Assembly: GCF_000348985.1 (NCBI RefSeq)
Contig: NC_035934.1
Coordinates: forward strand, 186,001-250,000
Source: Huiozyma naganishii CBS 8797
Lineage: Eukaryota > Ascomycota > Saccharomycetes > Saccharomycetales > Saccharomycetaceae
Reading direction: 5' to 3'
Length of the DNA stretch: 64,000 nt
Below, piece after piece: positions 11,296 to 21,852 of the stretch. The first letter of the stretch is position 1, and each line of letters begins with the position of its first letter. Below the pieces are notes generated by a model that was given only the letters and a program-made list of their open reading frames with translations, had not been told where the DNA came from and did not search any database. A program made the position numbers and the translations under genes.

Positions 11296-13092
11296 TCATG
11301 TGCTGAGTAAAGTGTCAAACTCAGTGTCAATGTATGATCCGTTTCTCAGTAACGTTTTGACGAGGGAAGGAAGAACCTCCACCTGCATTGGTTCCAATGG
11401 GAATTTCTCTCCGTCAACAGATATCAATCCTTCTTCGATATGGGGTACCAGTCTAAACGCAGACACTTTTGAATGTAGCACTTCCGGTTGCATGACGTGT
11501 GTCCCATCATCTAGGGACAGTAAGATAGGTGTCATTCGTCTTACTGATGTAGTTGAGTTCATTATGACAAGATCAATAGCGCCATCTGCAGGTAGTGCCG
11601 CGGGGAAAAATTTCGTCTTGTCCGCAATGTACGGCATTTTACCTGTGTAGAATATTGACAAATTGTCTGTTATGTCAGAACTGAGACGTTCCCATTCTTC
11701 AGGGATAGGATCCGATAATGAATACTTCAAATTGAAGTCTTCTGACGAGATTACACTTTCCTGTGCGGGTGTTGGGGGTGTGGATAATGATGATGATGAG
11801 GCACTCTGCAAATGTTCGTTAAGTGGGTTGCTCTGGGAAAGTGATGCGGAGGACGACGACGCGGGTGGGGAATCGAATATAAGTTCTGCTGTTTTTTTAT
11901 GAAGCAGGTAATGTACTTTCATGTCATGTTTTGTTTTCGCTGCATACTTCACGTACACGTCGCATGCGTAAGTTTTCCCCTGTAAAAGGTTGAATGCGAC
12001 ACCGATGTTGAATCTGATTGGGCCCATCCATCTGATAAACTCTGTGTTTATGTCCGATTCCGCTATTATACCGTATGTTTGCGACAGAAACGACAAGCGG
12101 GGTTGGTCGCTGTATGATGGTTGTTGACAGCACATGACGTCTATGCGGGACTCCTGTGATTTCAGCAAGCACAATGCCGCATACGACGTATTCATCGTCC
12201 AGTGGCAGGAGATGCTCATTGCGTTGCCGGACCCGCAGGGCAGCTGAGTCACGACAATTTTATTGAAGGCCGCTACACGGTCTATTCGGCGGTATAGTCC
12301 GTTTAGCACCTCGTAGGGGATCCCATCGCCTGACGCGCAGACGATCGTGTCGTATTTGTCGATATCCAGGGACTCTGCAATCTCTACGGCATGTCTTGAT
12401 CTTTCCGTGTACGCGATGTCGTAATCCGACCCACTTGCGTCTAATATTGGCGCAGCCCTTTGAAAGAACAGGTTCTTGGCCTGGCCTTTACCACCGAATG
12501 GGTTTATAATGACCAGCATTTTCTTATTCCTTCGAGCGTTCTTATAGCTTCTCTTCAGGATTACCTCCGCAAGGTCCGACGAAGCAGGCGATAGGGGGAC
12601 GTAGTCTATATTGAGCCTGACAGTCCGTGGCACAACATTTTTTTCCAAAGGTAGCACAAACACGAGGTCGATCACATAGTCCATGGCGTCGTTCTCTAAG
12701 TCCATTGACAAACCGTCATCATCATTCGCTAAAAGCGCAGTACTTATAGTAGTATCCTGTTTCGATTTCTTTGTGGTTTGAGTTGCCCCCAAGGAACGCA
12801 CATTGTGCGCATTTATTATCCTCCCGTAAGGAATCACGGTATTCATTGGTAAGATACCGCGGCCATTTGAATCGAAGTTGGTCGAATCGCTAAGACAAGT
12901 CAAACAGAACATTGACTCGCCTGCCCCACGTTCGTGAGTACCATCATCGCACCCCTTGTCATCCGGACCCGCATCCGGGTCACGCAGCGCATTCGAATGG
13001 AAGGACAGAGGGTTGGCATTCTGCGATTTGATCAAAACACCATCGTCCGTAAGAATAGCCCGTGGCAGTGGTTTAAGTCTGAACCTACTCAT
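11296..13092 (-). CDS. LCB4: Sphingoid long-chain base kinase
   Basis: The product is 598 residues with a diacylglycerol-kinase-type catalytic domain: VIINPFGGKGQAKNLF (nucleotide loop), CASGDGIPYEVLNGL, LPCGSGNAMSISCHW and ISVDGE near the C-terminus. The enzyme phosphorylates dihydrosphingosine and phytosphingosine to their 1-phosphates on endomembranes. The N-terminus MSRFRLKPLPRAILTDDGV aligns with that of S. cerevisiae Lcb4, so the ATG at 13092 is used. The open frame upstream has a hydrophobic 47-codon stretch but begins only at a GTG. Lcb4 and Lcb5 are WGD duplicates; position next to GLN4 favours LCB4. Confidence 0.93.
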   Translation of the reverse strand: MSRFRLKPLPRAILTDDGVLIKSQNANPLSFHSNALRDPDAGPDDKGCDDGTHERGAGESMFCLTCLSDSTNFDSNGRGILPMNTVIPYGRIINAHNVRSLGATQTTKKSKQDTTISTALLANDDDGLSMDLENDAMDYVIDLVFVLPLEKNVVPRTVRLNIDYVPLSPASSDLAEVILKRSYKNARRNKKMLVIINPFGGKGQAKNLFFQRAAPILDASGSDYDIAYTERSRHAVEIAESLDIDKYDTIVCASGDGIPYEVLNGLYRRIDRVAAFNKIVVTQLPCGSGNAMSISCHWTMNTSYAALCLLKSQESRIDVMCCQQPSYSDQPRLSFLSQTYGIIAESDINTEFIRWMGPIRFNIGVAFNLLQGKTYACDVYVKYAAKTKHDMKVHYLLHKKTAELIFDSPPASSSSASLSQSNPLNEHLQSASSSSLSTPPTPAQESVISSEDFNLKYSLSDPIPEEWERLSSDITDNLSIFYTGKMPYIADKTKFFPAALPADGAIDLVIMNSTTSVRRMTPILLSLDDGTHVMQPEVLHSKVSAFRLVPHIEEGLISVDGEKFPLEPMQVEVLPSLVKTLLRNGSYIDTEFDTLLST

Positions 13093-14157
13093 ACTAGCAA
13101 ATGAGCGTTTGGTGTTGTTGCTGTTGTTTTTAACTTGAGGGGGGAGTGTCAATGCTCTTCGGTACCAGAAGTATCCAATCAACAGAGAGATGCTTACGAT
13201 CTTGAGGAGTAGAACCCTCGAGACGGGAAGCACAAAAAGTTGTCACTTCTTAACGTAATATTTCATTCTTACTTAATGCTCTATTTCTCGTTTCTTTTTG
13301 CGGAACCGCACGACAGTTGTTTCCCGGTTGGGACGTTCCGTTTCCGCTTTGGGCGATGCCCGTTTTGGCGGTGTGCCGTGGAACGCGGGACCCTGGCGGT
13401 CCGGTCCGGGTCCCTGGATAGTTTGCTCACTGTTGGATGGGTGGTTGGGGCAGTAAGAAAGTTACACTTGCGACAGACAAGCATAGCGTTTATTTGACTT
13501 GGTTTCACTTTCGAAGTTGTAAATCAAAGAAAATAAAATAGTGTCGGAGTGGAGACTTTCCCAATATTCCGGAGATATTTCCACTAAAAGAACACAGAGC
13601 TTGCCGTTATTTTGAGTGTCTGGGGACTGCTGTACAACAACAGTGGACTTTATCACGTTCTAGTCTTTTTTTTCTGTGTTTTTTGTGTCACAAAAAACGG
13701 TAAATAATAAAATTGAACCTCGTATTGTTTGACGCATACTATGTATAACGATTTTGATAAGTAGTCACCATGGGCCCTGGATCCAGAATTTGGTTTAGGG
13801 GCGGGTGGTTCTTTTGTTAATATTCCTACACAAAAATGGGAAAAGGTACCGTACGCTTCTGGTAAAATAATTTGTATTTATTGGTGCTCCATTCCAACTC
13901 TTTCTTCTTTCAGCTTTTGTACCACTTTTATAACGTTCTAACCGTTCTTTCTTATTCTTTAGAACCTTTTCCCCTTCATTTTACTAGTATCAAAAGACTT
14001 TATCATAGCTAATCATAGGCGAGCCGCCAGTCAACACACACAAAAAAGTTATTGGCCAAAAGAAAGATCTTCGTTAGTATCAATTTCAGTCGCTTTATCA
14101 AAGAACACAAAAAGAAGAAGCACTTCTTTATCACTCGCTACTCAACAAAAAAGAACC
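13093..14157. other. Intergenic region between LCB4 and the GATA gene
   Basis: This stretch of 1065 bases serves as promoter for LCB4 (minus strand) and the GATA-type gene (plus strand). No credible coding frame is seen. The last 150 bases before the GATA start are A-rich with pyrimidine tracts, typical of a yeast 5' leader, and contain a small hairpin (AAGAAG-CA-CTTCTT) at about 14113-14126. T-runs occur around 13664-13690. Confidence 0.5.
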
Positions 14158-14946
14158 ATGTCGCTAAGAACACCTCCTCACTCAGGTAGTCAATCTCCAA
14201 GCACAGGCAGAAAAAGTCGTGCTTTGTCTCTTGATCAGTTGGTGAACAAGGACAATACACCAGGATACACGCCAAATCCAAGACTGGTTCCAATTAGTGA
14301 GGAAGCTAAGAATTATCCAGGTGAAGTAACCTTACCTAGTATTAGGAAATTATTTGGGAAGTTTTTGGGCGATGATGCCCCCATCCGTCCTCAAACTGTT
14401 CGGTCAACGCCAACATATTATTATTGTCCATATAATCCATTTAGTGAAGGCTCCGCCACTGAAAGACACAATGTTCCACAACTTCAATTGCCAACTAAGA
14501 CAAACTGGAAACACAAAAATTTTCGCCCTTTCCAACTTTCGGTCGGTTCATTAAAGCCAGCTGAAACGTTGTCACCTTCTTCAAAAAGGGAAAAAGTGAC
14601 CAAAAACCGCAAAACCTACCGCAACCCACATCCAATGGACGGGAGACCATGTACCCACTGTAATTCATTGGAGAAGACCCCGGAGTGGCGTTCGGGTCCC
14701 TACGGACGCAAGCACAAAATTTGCAATGCCTGTGGTTTATTTTACCTTAAGTTGAAGGCAAAATTTGGTGAGAGAGCCGCCAATTTATTGATGCACTATC
14801 GTAAAACCCATGAGGTCAAAAACAGAAAAGTCCCATCTGTAATTGATATCCCTCATGAGTTTATTGTGCAGTTGAATTTGGCTGTGGAGAATGTTGAAAA
14901 AAATGAGGAAATCAATGAGCGTATTGGAACTTCCACCTCAGCCTAA
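14158..14946 (+). CDS. Type IVb GATA zinc-finger protein
   Basis: The product is 262 residues. A single C-X2-C-X20-C-X2-C zinc finger lies at residues 165-192, preceded by NPHPMDGRPCTHC and containing KTPEWRSGPYGRK and CNACGLFYLKLKAKFG. The 20-residue loop is the hallmark of the fungal group that includes Gat2, Gat3, Gat4, Srd1, Ecm23 and Ash1. The N-terminal 150 residues are Ser/Pro-rich and unstructured. It is probably a sequence-specific transcription factor, but its targets cannot be read from the sequence. A paralog with a very similar finger is at 32147-33022. Orthology to a particular S. cerevisiae member is not clear, so no symbol is given. Confidence 0.85.
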   Translation: MSLRTPPHSGSQSPSTGRKSRALSLDQLVNKDNTPGYTPNPRLVPISEEAKNYPGEVTLPSIRKLFGKFLGDDAPIRPQTVRSTPTYYYCPYNPFSEGSATERHNVPQLQLPTKTNWKHKNFRPFQLSVGSLKPAETLSPSSKREKVTKNRKTYRNPHPMDGRPCTHCNSLEKTPEWRSGPYGRKHKICNACGLFYLKLKAKFGERAANLLMHYRKTHEVKNRKVPSVIDIPHEFIVQLNLAVENVEKNEEINERIGTSTSA

Positions 14947-15704
14947 ATAGCCTGTCCAAATAGTCATGACGAAGCTTTCGTCATGCACTAGTTTTTTATT
15001 TAGTTTAAGTATTTTTTAAGTAGTTATTAATATTGTTCTGGTTTTGGAAGTAAGAAATTCAGGTTATTTTGACAGCACTACACGCAGGACATATATATAT
15101 ATATATTTAGTGCAGGGGTATATGTTTTAGAACACTTTGAATAAGTGGAGGGTGATTAGGGGAATGCTGCCTTTTTTTATATTTTCTCTTCTACCAAAGC
15201 TGCTCTACAGGTAATTAAAAAATGGCGTGTCAATAGCATCAGGTGAGTTTCGAACAGCAATAAACGTAAGAAATGGAAGTTTCTGTGGTCTGTGGTGTGT
15301 TGCATAAAATTTGTTCCCGGAAAGTGCCGTTTTCAATACCCCATTGTTTAGGGGCTGTCGTACGTTGCTCTTTCTTCGCAACAACTGACATGGAATCAAA
15401 TTTAACAATAATTTCGCTACTAAAACATCAATACCCCAAATTTTTCTGGATTTCAAAGGGAGGAAGATTCAAGACCCGCTCTACTGTTTTCTAACCTCTC
15501 ACTTCCACTCTTCCCGTCACTCTGTCGCTGTCCAACTGCTCAGTGACCGCTGTCTCGTCCAATCACGTGACCGCAAAGGCGTTCCTCATCGCCGTTAAAG
15601 AATTCAAAAACAAAATAAACAAACATTCTAGATCGTGAATTGGCGATTTTGAGGTAACGGGACTTGGTAACCGCCAGTTACCAGGAGTCTCAAGACGGTG
15701 TGCG
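14947..15704. promoter_or_regulatory. Intergenic region and CIN8 promoter with an ATCACGTGA site
   Basis: This stretch of 758 bases contains the GATA-gene 3' end and the CIN8 promoter. A (TA)n microsatellite is at about 15091-15107. ATCACGTGA at 15562-15570 is a strong E-box of the type bound by Cbf1 and other bHLH factors, about 135 bases before the CIN8 start. No gene or tRNA is seen. The E-box is not part of a centromere: no AT-rich CDEII or CDEIII follows it. Confidence 0.4.
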
Positions 15705-18557
15705 ATGGATACCACTGGTCTCGGGAACGACCCGGGCGGAGAAATTGGCAGTGCGAGTGCTATGGAAAAGGACGACATCAATATCACGGTCGCGGTGAGG
15801 TGCAGGGGCCGCAATAAGAGGGAGATTGAGGCGAAGAGCCCCATAGTGGTGACAGTCCCGGATGTCACTACGACACCAGAGGTATCGATAAATACGAGTG
15901 GCGGGTCCGGTATTGAGGCGCAACTGCAAGCGAAAACTTACACCGTTGATAAAGTTTACGGGCCAGACTCCTCGCAGAAATTGGTGTTTGAAGATTGCGC
16001 TGAACCACTGTTTCACGACTTTATGAGAGGGTATAACTGTACCATGTTAGTGTACGGTATGACGTCCACTGGGAAAACTTATACAATGACTGGTGATGTG
16101 GAGATGGGAGCAGAGGGCGATGTCAATGGACAAGCCGGTATCGCGCCCAGGATACTGGTGAAACTATTCGAATGCCTTCAGGACGATTACGTGGTTAAAT
16201 GTTCGTTTGTGGAATTGTACAATGAGGACCTAAGAGATTTATTGTCGGAGGGTCAGGATGATTTCTCGAACGGGACGGAAAACAGCAGTAAGCAACCCGA
16301 ATCTTTGAACGCTTCCAAGAAATTAAGAATATTTGACTCTAATAACAGCAGATCAAATTCCCCCGTGACAAACACGAATAATCCAACGCATAAAGCTAGG
16401 TCAGATTACTTAAAGAAGAAATTGAAATCAAATAGAAAGAAAAGCCTGGATGATATGTCCCTCAACGCGAATGCAGGTGGTAAAACGCATGTACCACCAA
16501 CACAGACAGGGATATACATCCAGAATTTGAAAGATTTCCATATATCCACGGCGAAGGAAGGTTTACAGCTGTTGCAGAGAGGTCTTCAGAGAAGACAGGT
16601 AGCTACCACAAAGTTAAACGATGTCTCAAGTAGATCGCACACTATTTTCACTATTACTCTGTACAAGAAATTCAAGGACGATTTGTACAGGTTATCGAAG
16701 ATAAACCTAGTGGATTTAGCTGGTTCTGAGAATGTCAATAAAGCCGGTGCCTTGAATCTCAGGGCAAAAGAAAGTGGATCCATCAACCAATCCCTGCTGA
16801 CGCTTGGAAGAGTCATCAATTCTTTGGCTGATAAAAGTGCTCATATTCCTTTCAGAGAGTCAAAGTTAACTCGACTCTTACAAGATTCCTTGGGTGGGAA
16901 TACCAAAACAGTACTTATTGCTACTATATCACCCGCAAAAATTGCAGCAGAGGAGACCTGTAGTACTTTAGAGTACGCATCTAAGGCAAAGAACATCAAA
17001 AACAAACCACAATTAGGATCCTTCATTATCAAAGACATTCTACTGAAAGACGTCTCTCAGGAACTCATAAAGATGCGGGCAGATTTGTGGTGCACGAAAA
17101 GCAAAGAGGGTATATACGTTTCACAAAAGAATTACAAAGAGATGGTCGATGATCTGGATAACTTCAAAACTGAACTAACTGAACTCAAAAGGACCAATGA
17201 CTCCCTGGTGCAGGAAAACGAACTACTGGGAAAGGAAAAGAAAAGCGGCGCCGAAAGGGCAGATTCGTTGAAGTCAGAATTGGACAATTTACGCTCACAG
17301 CTCAAATCAGTTACAAATAAACTCGCCCAGACAAATACCCAGAATACCAAATTATCAGAGCAAGTAACTGATATGAATCGTATACAGACAGAACTAAAGT
17401 CTTTGATTGAAGTGTATCAACAGAAGCACGAAACTAGTAAACACAAATTCCAGCGTTTACTGAAAGATGAACTGGCTACCCTAACGGCAAAAATACTGAG
17501 TCAATGGGACACACTGAAGAATGTTAACTCTGGGAACTACCAAATTCACACACACATAGATAGCATACGTGGAGAAGTTATGAACCTGTTAGAGACAACA
17601 AAAGAAAACGCGGAAACACTATACAAGTCCTGTATTGATGACCTATTGAAGGAGACGCCGAAAATTTTCCAGCTCATAAGCGATAACGTTGGAGATATAA
17701 GAGGTATGACCGAGGAACACTACACAGAAATGGCACGAAATTTTTCGGATTTGAGTGAAGAATTTAACACTTTCAAACAATACTTGGATGGTCAATTCTT
17801 TCAAAATAATCATATTGAAATGATTCAAACACACCAAGACATTGTTGCTAGTAACATGCAAAAAATGTCCGATGATTTGTTACAAAGTGTTCAAAACAGT
17901 ATTCAGAATTACTTGAGTACTAATGCACAGATGGTGACCAACTCGATAAATGATGTCGCAATGGATGTCATAAATAAGGAGATGGATCTTTTTGCACCTA
18001 AGAAAAGTAAATGGGAAGAGTCTATAGACTTGATCAACCAGTCTGATTCGTTGAGTAACAAGTTCAGGAATAATATGACAAAGTCTGTTGATGATATTGC
18101 AAGTGTTATCCGGAACTCCAACGAATCGATGGATCGGTCGATCTCCACAATCAAAAAACATATCATTGAAAATGATATAAATTCACAGGAGCAAATCAAC
18201 TCAAATGAACTACTGACCAACAGCTTTAAAGCTATACAGGAAAAGAGCAACAATATATTGCATTTGGTCACAGGCGACCTGACGGTCACTGCACAGGAAT
18301 CGATGGATGGAATACAAAACTTAGACAGATCAATAAGGACATTAATACACGGCGACCAATATATTCACAGCACCAAGGGCGTTCACATTCCACCGCAAAA
18401 TAGAGGACCTGAGCTACATTCAACACTGATACCATTGAAGCCATCTTCCTCTAATTTGAACAGACTGTCTGACAGCACCAAATCAAGTCCGAGAAAGAGA
18501 TCGCAAGGGTCTGAAGACGAAACACATGCATCGAAGATTCCTAAATTAACCCAATAA
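15705..18557 (+). CDS. CIN8: Cin8, kinesin-5 mitotic spindle motor
   Basis: The product is 950 residues (S. cerevisiae 1000). The N-terminal motor domain has the P-loop GMTSTGKTYTMTG, switch I NDVSSRSHTIF and switch II DLAGSENVNKAG. Loop 8, between LRDLL at about residue 181 and GIYIQNL at about 268, carries a large Ser/Asn/Lys-rich insert, a peculiarity of Cin8 that Kip1 has in a different form. Coiled coil and helical stalk follow, and a basic tail ends with a likely nuclear signal (SPRKRS). Homotetramers slide antiparallel spindle microtubules apart. It is convergent with NPR2 exactly as YEL061C and YEL062W are, which supports CIN8 over KIP1. Confidence 0.93.
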   Translation: MDTTGLGNDPGGEIGSASAMEKDDINITVAVRCRGRNKREIEAKSPIVVTVPDVTTTPEVSINTSGGSGIEAQLQAKTYTVDKVYGPDSSQKLVFEDCAEPLFHDFMRGYNCTMLVYGMTSTGKTYTMTGDVEMGAEGDVNGQAGIAPRILVKLFECLQDDYVVKCSFVELYNEDLRDLLSEGQDDFSNGTENSSKQPESLNASKKLRIFDSNNSRSNSPVTNTNNPTHKARSDYLKKKLKSNRKKSLDDMSLNANAGGKTHVPPTQTGIYIQNLKDFHISTAKEGLQLLQRGLQRRQVATTKLNDVSSRSHTIFTITLYKKFKDDLYRLSKINLVDLAGSENVNKAGALNLRAKESGSINQSLLTLGRVINSLADKSAHIPFRESKLTRLLQDSLGGNTKTVLIATISPAKIAAEETCSTLEYASKAKNIKNKPQLGSFIIKDILLKDVSQELIKMRADLWCTKSKEGIYVSQKNYKEMVDDLDNFKTELTELKRTNDSLVQENELLGKEKKSGAERADSLKSELDNLRSQLKSVTNKLAQTNTQNTKLSEQVTDMNRIQTELKSLIEVYQQKHETSKHKFQRLLKDELATLTAKILSQWDTLKNVNSGNYQIHTHIDSIRGEVMNLLETTKENAETLYKSCIDDLLKETPKIFQLISDNVGDIRGMTEEHYTEMARNFSDLSEEFNTFKQYLDGQFFQNNHIEMIQTHQDIVASNMQKMSDDLLQSVQNSIQNYLSTNAQMVTNSINDVAMDVINKEMDLFAPKKSKWEESIDLINQSDSLSNKFRNNMTKSVDDIASVIRNSNESMDRSISTIKKHIIENDINSQEQINSNELLTNSFKAIQEKSNNILHLVTGDLTVTAQESMDGIQNLDRSIRTLIHGDQYIHSTKGVHIPPQNRGPELHSTLIPLKPSSSNLNRLSDSTKSSPRKRSQGSEDETHASKIPKLTQ

Positions 18558-18690
18558 AAGTAATTGAATACCTGCTACATTCTTTCGACCGTCTCCGCAA
18601 TGGAGACGTTACAGTCGTACATAAATAGTAGTATAATTCAAATAATCTAGTTGTAACATTAATAATCTCACATCGATGCAATGGTTCTTG

Positions 18691-20475
18691 TTAACAGTTT
18701 ATCACTCTATATTCTCCTATATCAGCAATGAGATTAGCAATTTCAACCCGGGACCTGCCCAATTGAACGCAAATCTTGTCAAATGACTCTAGATTATCGA
18801 GAGCCCCTAACAGCTGAAGTTTTTCTTCCTTGGTTAAAATCATGGTTTCCTTATCGGCACCGTTTGTCCCACCTACGGCGTCAAACGATTTCCTTTCTCT
18901 GGCGTTCTCCCTTCTCTTTTCAAATGAAACCTTTGAGAATCTTGCGTAAAGTGAGTTGAAAAGCCTGTCTCCGTCATCAAATTTGATGTCTGATGTTGAA
19001 AAAAAAGCGTTTTTAGAATGTGGAGCTTTCTCTGCCATCTTAGATTTACCCATCTGTTTTGCTATAATCGAATTTCTCCTTTTCTCTAAAACGGGGTACG
19101 ACAGAACGCGGTAGATGATCTTTTTTATGGTACCAAATTGAATGAATTTCCGTACATCAATGTAGTTGGACCTTATTGTAGTAAAGTTGGTCGTGTACCA
19201 TTTCTCTAGTGTGATTCCTTGCGATAAGGATCTGTATAGGTCAAAAAGTACCATCCGGGTTGGGTAATAAATGGTATGATCATCTGACCTCCCCGCCCCC
19301 GGTGTCCCCTCACTCGAAAGTGAGCTCTCAGACCTTTTTTTGTTTGACATAGAATAGAACTCTGATGAGTTGTTGGAATATTGACTATTGGATTGCCAAG
19401 ACAAAACACCAGTAGACGACAAGGAGTTCGATTTTTTATGTTTATTATTCCTTGAACCGGGAACACTTGTTTGTAAAGGCATGTGTATTAGCCGCGAGCT
19501 TTTAGGCAGAGTGACGTATTCTTGGCAATCATAAGCCATGGTAGGGTCTGTCAGGAACTCATTTATCAAGCTTGACGGCGCATAAATGTTTGAAAACTGG
19601 AAAATGTCCGTTATTATAACGCATTTGTAATAAATGAGATGTTTGATGCATTCAATGACTAGTTCTGGATCACTGTCGCTAAGTCTTGCTATGTTCAATA
19701 TACTATTAACCCCATTTATGAACGGCAGTATACTGACCATTGTAGGGTCCCAATTTAGGTCTATTATCTTTTTCAGCTTGACTACCAACATGGGTACGTC
19801 TTCTATGGATAAATGCACGGAAGTTGGCGGATTTATCAGTGGGAATATCTTGATATCTATCGCATTCCCTTCGTCGATTGGAATGAGACATTCAGAGTAG
19901 TTGTTTAAGTCTTGGTATATCCGCATTATCAAGTCTTGTACGGATATGAGATGGATGTCCCCCTCTGTTTTTTTGTCAGGCGAGAAGGATTTTGTCTTAG
20001 AAATCAGTGCATGAGTCAACGGTGCTTGGTTCTTCGCTGAGTTGTTATCGAAGGGCAATTTGTCTCCTTTGAAAAGGGAGTCGTCCCTTTCCGCTCTCGA
20101 GAGAACCTGACTTTGTTCTTCAAGAACCCTAAACATTTTACCTAGCCTGGTTATCGCGGGCTCGTATGGGGAGGTAGCGCACTCGTAAGGGAAAACAAAG
20201 ACAAAGTTGAAGCGGAAATAGTTTCTTGCATAGGACGACGATTGGACCGCTACTGGGTATGATACAATTCGATAGTTACCATACTTCATCGTTAGCAGTC
20301 TATGGCATAACTGTGGTTTCGGTATGATGTAGTTCTTTATCGCATCGAAATTGATGTCATAATGCTGTAAATTGCCCGGAGGAAACTGGTAACACACCTT
20401 TGAGCCCTCTGTGGGGTGAAATATGGTGTAGAAGAGGGTGTGTATCGGAACAAACCCTTCAAACTTAGACATCAT
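18691..20475 (-). CDS. NPR2: Npr2, subunit of the SEACIT (GATOR1-like) complex
   Basis: The protein of 594 residues matches Npr2 from its first residues: EGFVPIHTLFYTIFHPTEGSK, NYIIPKP, RIVSYPV and FNFVFVFPY belong to the longin-like N-terminal domain, and SPYEPAITRLGKMFRVLEEQ follows. The C-terminal half includes winged-helix-like segments. With Npr3 and Iml1 it forms the GTPase-activating complex that turns down TORC1 on amino-acid starvation at the vacuole. The start at 20475 (MMSKFEGF) aligns residue for residue with the S. cerevisiae start; an in-frame ATG ten codons upstream at 20505 is possible. The gene lies downstream of TSR3 on the same strand. Confidence 0.93.
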   Translation of the reverse strand: MMSKFEGFVPIHTLFYTIFHPTEGSKVCYQFPPGNLQHYDINFDAIKNYIIPKPQLCHRLLTMKYGNYRIVSYPVAVQSSSYARNYFRFNFVFVFPYECATSPYEPAITRLGKMFRVLEEQSQVLSRAERDDSLFKGDKLPFDNNSAKNQAPLTHALISKTKSFSPDKKTEGDIHLISVQDLIMRIYQDLNNYSECLIPIDEGNAIDIKIFPLINPPTSVHLSIEDVPMLVVKLKKIIDLNWDPTMVSILPFINGVNSILNIARLSDSDPELVIECIKHLIYYKCVIITDIFQFSNIYAPSSLINEFLTDPTMAYDCQEYVTLPKSSRLIHMPLQTSVPGSRNNKHKKSNSLSSTGVLSWQSNSQYSNNSSEFYSMSNKKRSESSLSSEGTPGAGRSDDHTIYYPTRMVLFDLYRSLSQGITLEKWYTTNFTTIRSNYIDVRKFIQFGTIKKIIYRVLSYPVLEKRRNSIIAKQMGKSKMAEKAPHSKNAFFSTSDIKFDDGDRLFNSLYARFSKVSFEKRRENARERKSFDAVGGTNGADKETMILTKEEKLQLLGALDNLESFDKICVQLGRSRVEIANLIADIGEYRVINC

Positions 20476-20753
20476 CGCGCTCACTGCCCTCCGTTCTCCC
20501 TGCATCGATTGTCCCTTCCATGTTTAGTACTACAGTTTATTTTGAATTTGGATTTTATACAAATGCAACGTCCAAAGACGTGGTCTAATATACAGATATA
20601 TAGGTGGGTGATCTCGGATGGGAAGCCCTTTGGAATTCACCCGCGGTAGTAGATGACCATATTCCAATTGCATGCTCTTCCGTTAAGAATCAGGCGCGAG
20701 GGACAAAGCTAGGAAATTATATTATCCAATTTGTCGCACTCTGCTTCAGAAGC

Positions 20754-21677
20754 TTATGTAGACGAAGACGCTTCTTCATCACTCTCATCTACTATTACGT
20801 TCCCCAAGTTATCGTATCTAATGGAACTAATTTCTGGCTCTTCTTCGTCACTCTCGTCTATAATTGCGTTCCCCAGGTTATCGTATCTAATGGAGCTAGC
20901 CTCTGTCTCTTCTTCGTCGGACTCCTCATCGCTCAATGTCATTTTGTTCATGTTTCTGTTGACATTTCCCATCATCCATATATCGCCGTCTCTTGCCTCA
21001 TTTTTACGCTGTTGTGCCTCCTCCTCAATCTTGTTTAACCAATCCTCTTCAGCCTTCTTAACAGATTCGTGATCTGTGCACTTCTGATAAACTTCCAAAA
21101 GCTCTTTGTTTAGTTCCAAAAACCCTAGCCCCCAGGAGAAGTTGGATAAAAGGTCAGAAGCCAGATCCATTCTTCCAACAATGGCAAAACACGCGGCCAG
21201 GGCTTCAACACAGTTAAGCCTCCAAGGTCTACCATAATTGACTTGGTTAGCAGCAACCAGATACGGTAGCAGTCTCTCGTGCTTCCCACCGATACGGTTA
21301 AAGGGAACCTCATCTAGTCTCGCCCAAGAACACTCTACCACAGAGGCCCCAAATTCTTCTACAATCGCTCTGTCATCAGGGCAAACAACACCTTGTCCGT
21401 TCGGCGATACTACGATACCTTGAAACTTCTGTCCGACTTTCAAAGAGGTGATCAATCCAAGCCGCTCCAATTTCTTCCCACTACACCTCTTAGGATCGCA
21501 ATGATCAAAATCCCACATGGCCATCTTTACTGGGAATTTGGTACCTTTCACACCGTCGTGCTGCCTCAACTCCATGCGCTTATGGTTCAATCGACTGCTG
21601 TGACCGTTCGAGCCCTTGTGACTGCCCCTCGAGGTTTCGTCCCCACGGCTCTTGTTCTTACCTTTACCCTTCGCCAT
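20754..21677 (-). CDS. TSR3: Tsr3, 18S rRNA aminocarboxypropyltransferase
   Basis: The product is 307 residues. After a basic N-terminal tail, the SPOUT-like fold is visible as WDFDHCDPKRCSGKKL, IVVSPNGQGVVCPDD, VVECSWARLDEVPF and LPYLVAANQVNYGRPWRL, all strongly conserved in Tsr3. The enzyme transfers the 3-amino-3-carboxypropyl group of S-adenosylmethionine to the hypermodified uridine of 18S rRNA (U1191 in S. cerevisiae) late in 40S maturation. The acidic C-terminal tail contains two tandem copies of a 23-residue unit with SIRYDNLGN. Divergent from VRL1 with 175 bases between the chosen starts. Confidence 0.95.
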   Translation of the reverse strand: MAKGKGKNKSRGDETSRGSHKGSNGHSSRLNHKRMELRQHDGVKGTKFPVKMAMWDFDHCDPKRCSGKKLERLGLITSLKVGQKFQGIVVSPNGQGVVCPDDRAIVEEFGASVVECSWARLDEVPFNRIGGKHERLLPYLVAANQVNYGRPWRLNCVEALAACFAIVGRMDLASDLLSNFSWGLGFLELNKELLEVYQKCTDHESVKKAEEDWLNKIEEEAQQRKNEARDGDIWMMGNVNRNMNKMTLSDEESDEEETEASSIRYDNLGNAIIDESDEEEPEISSIRYDNLGNVIVDESDEEASSST

Positions 21678-21852
21678 CTATGTTTCTGCAGTCCCCGTAT
21701 GTAACTGTGCAGCAACGGCGTCAACTGGACTGAGACACCTCTCTCTTGTCGTCTTCTTCGATGAGCATCGCATTTCTCGACATTTTGTCAACTTTTTTGA
21801 ACGACCCGAAAATAACGAACCTTTACGCATCTTTGACACCTTCAATAGGAGG

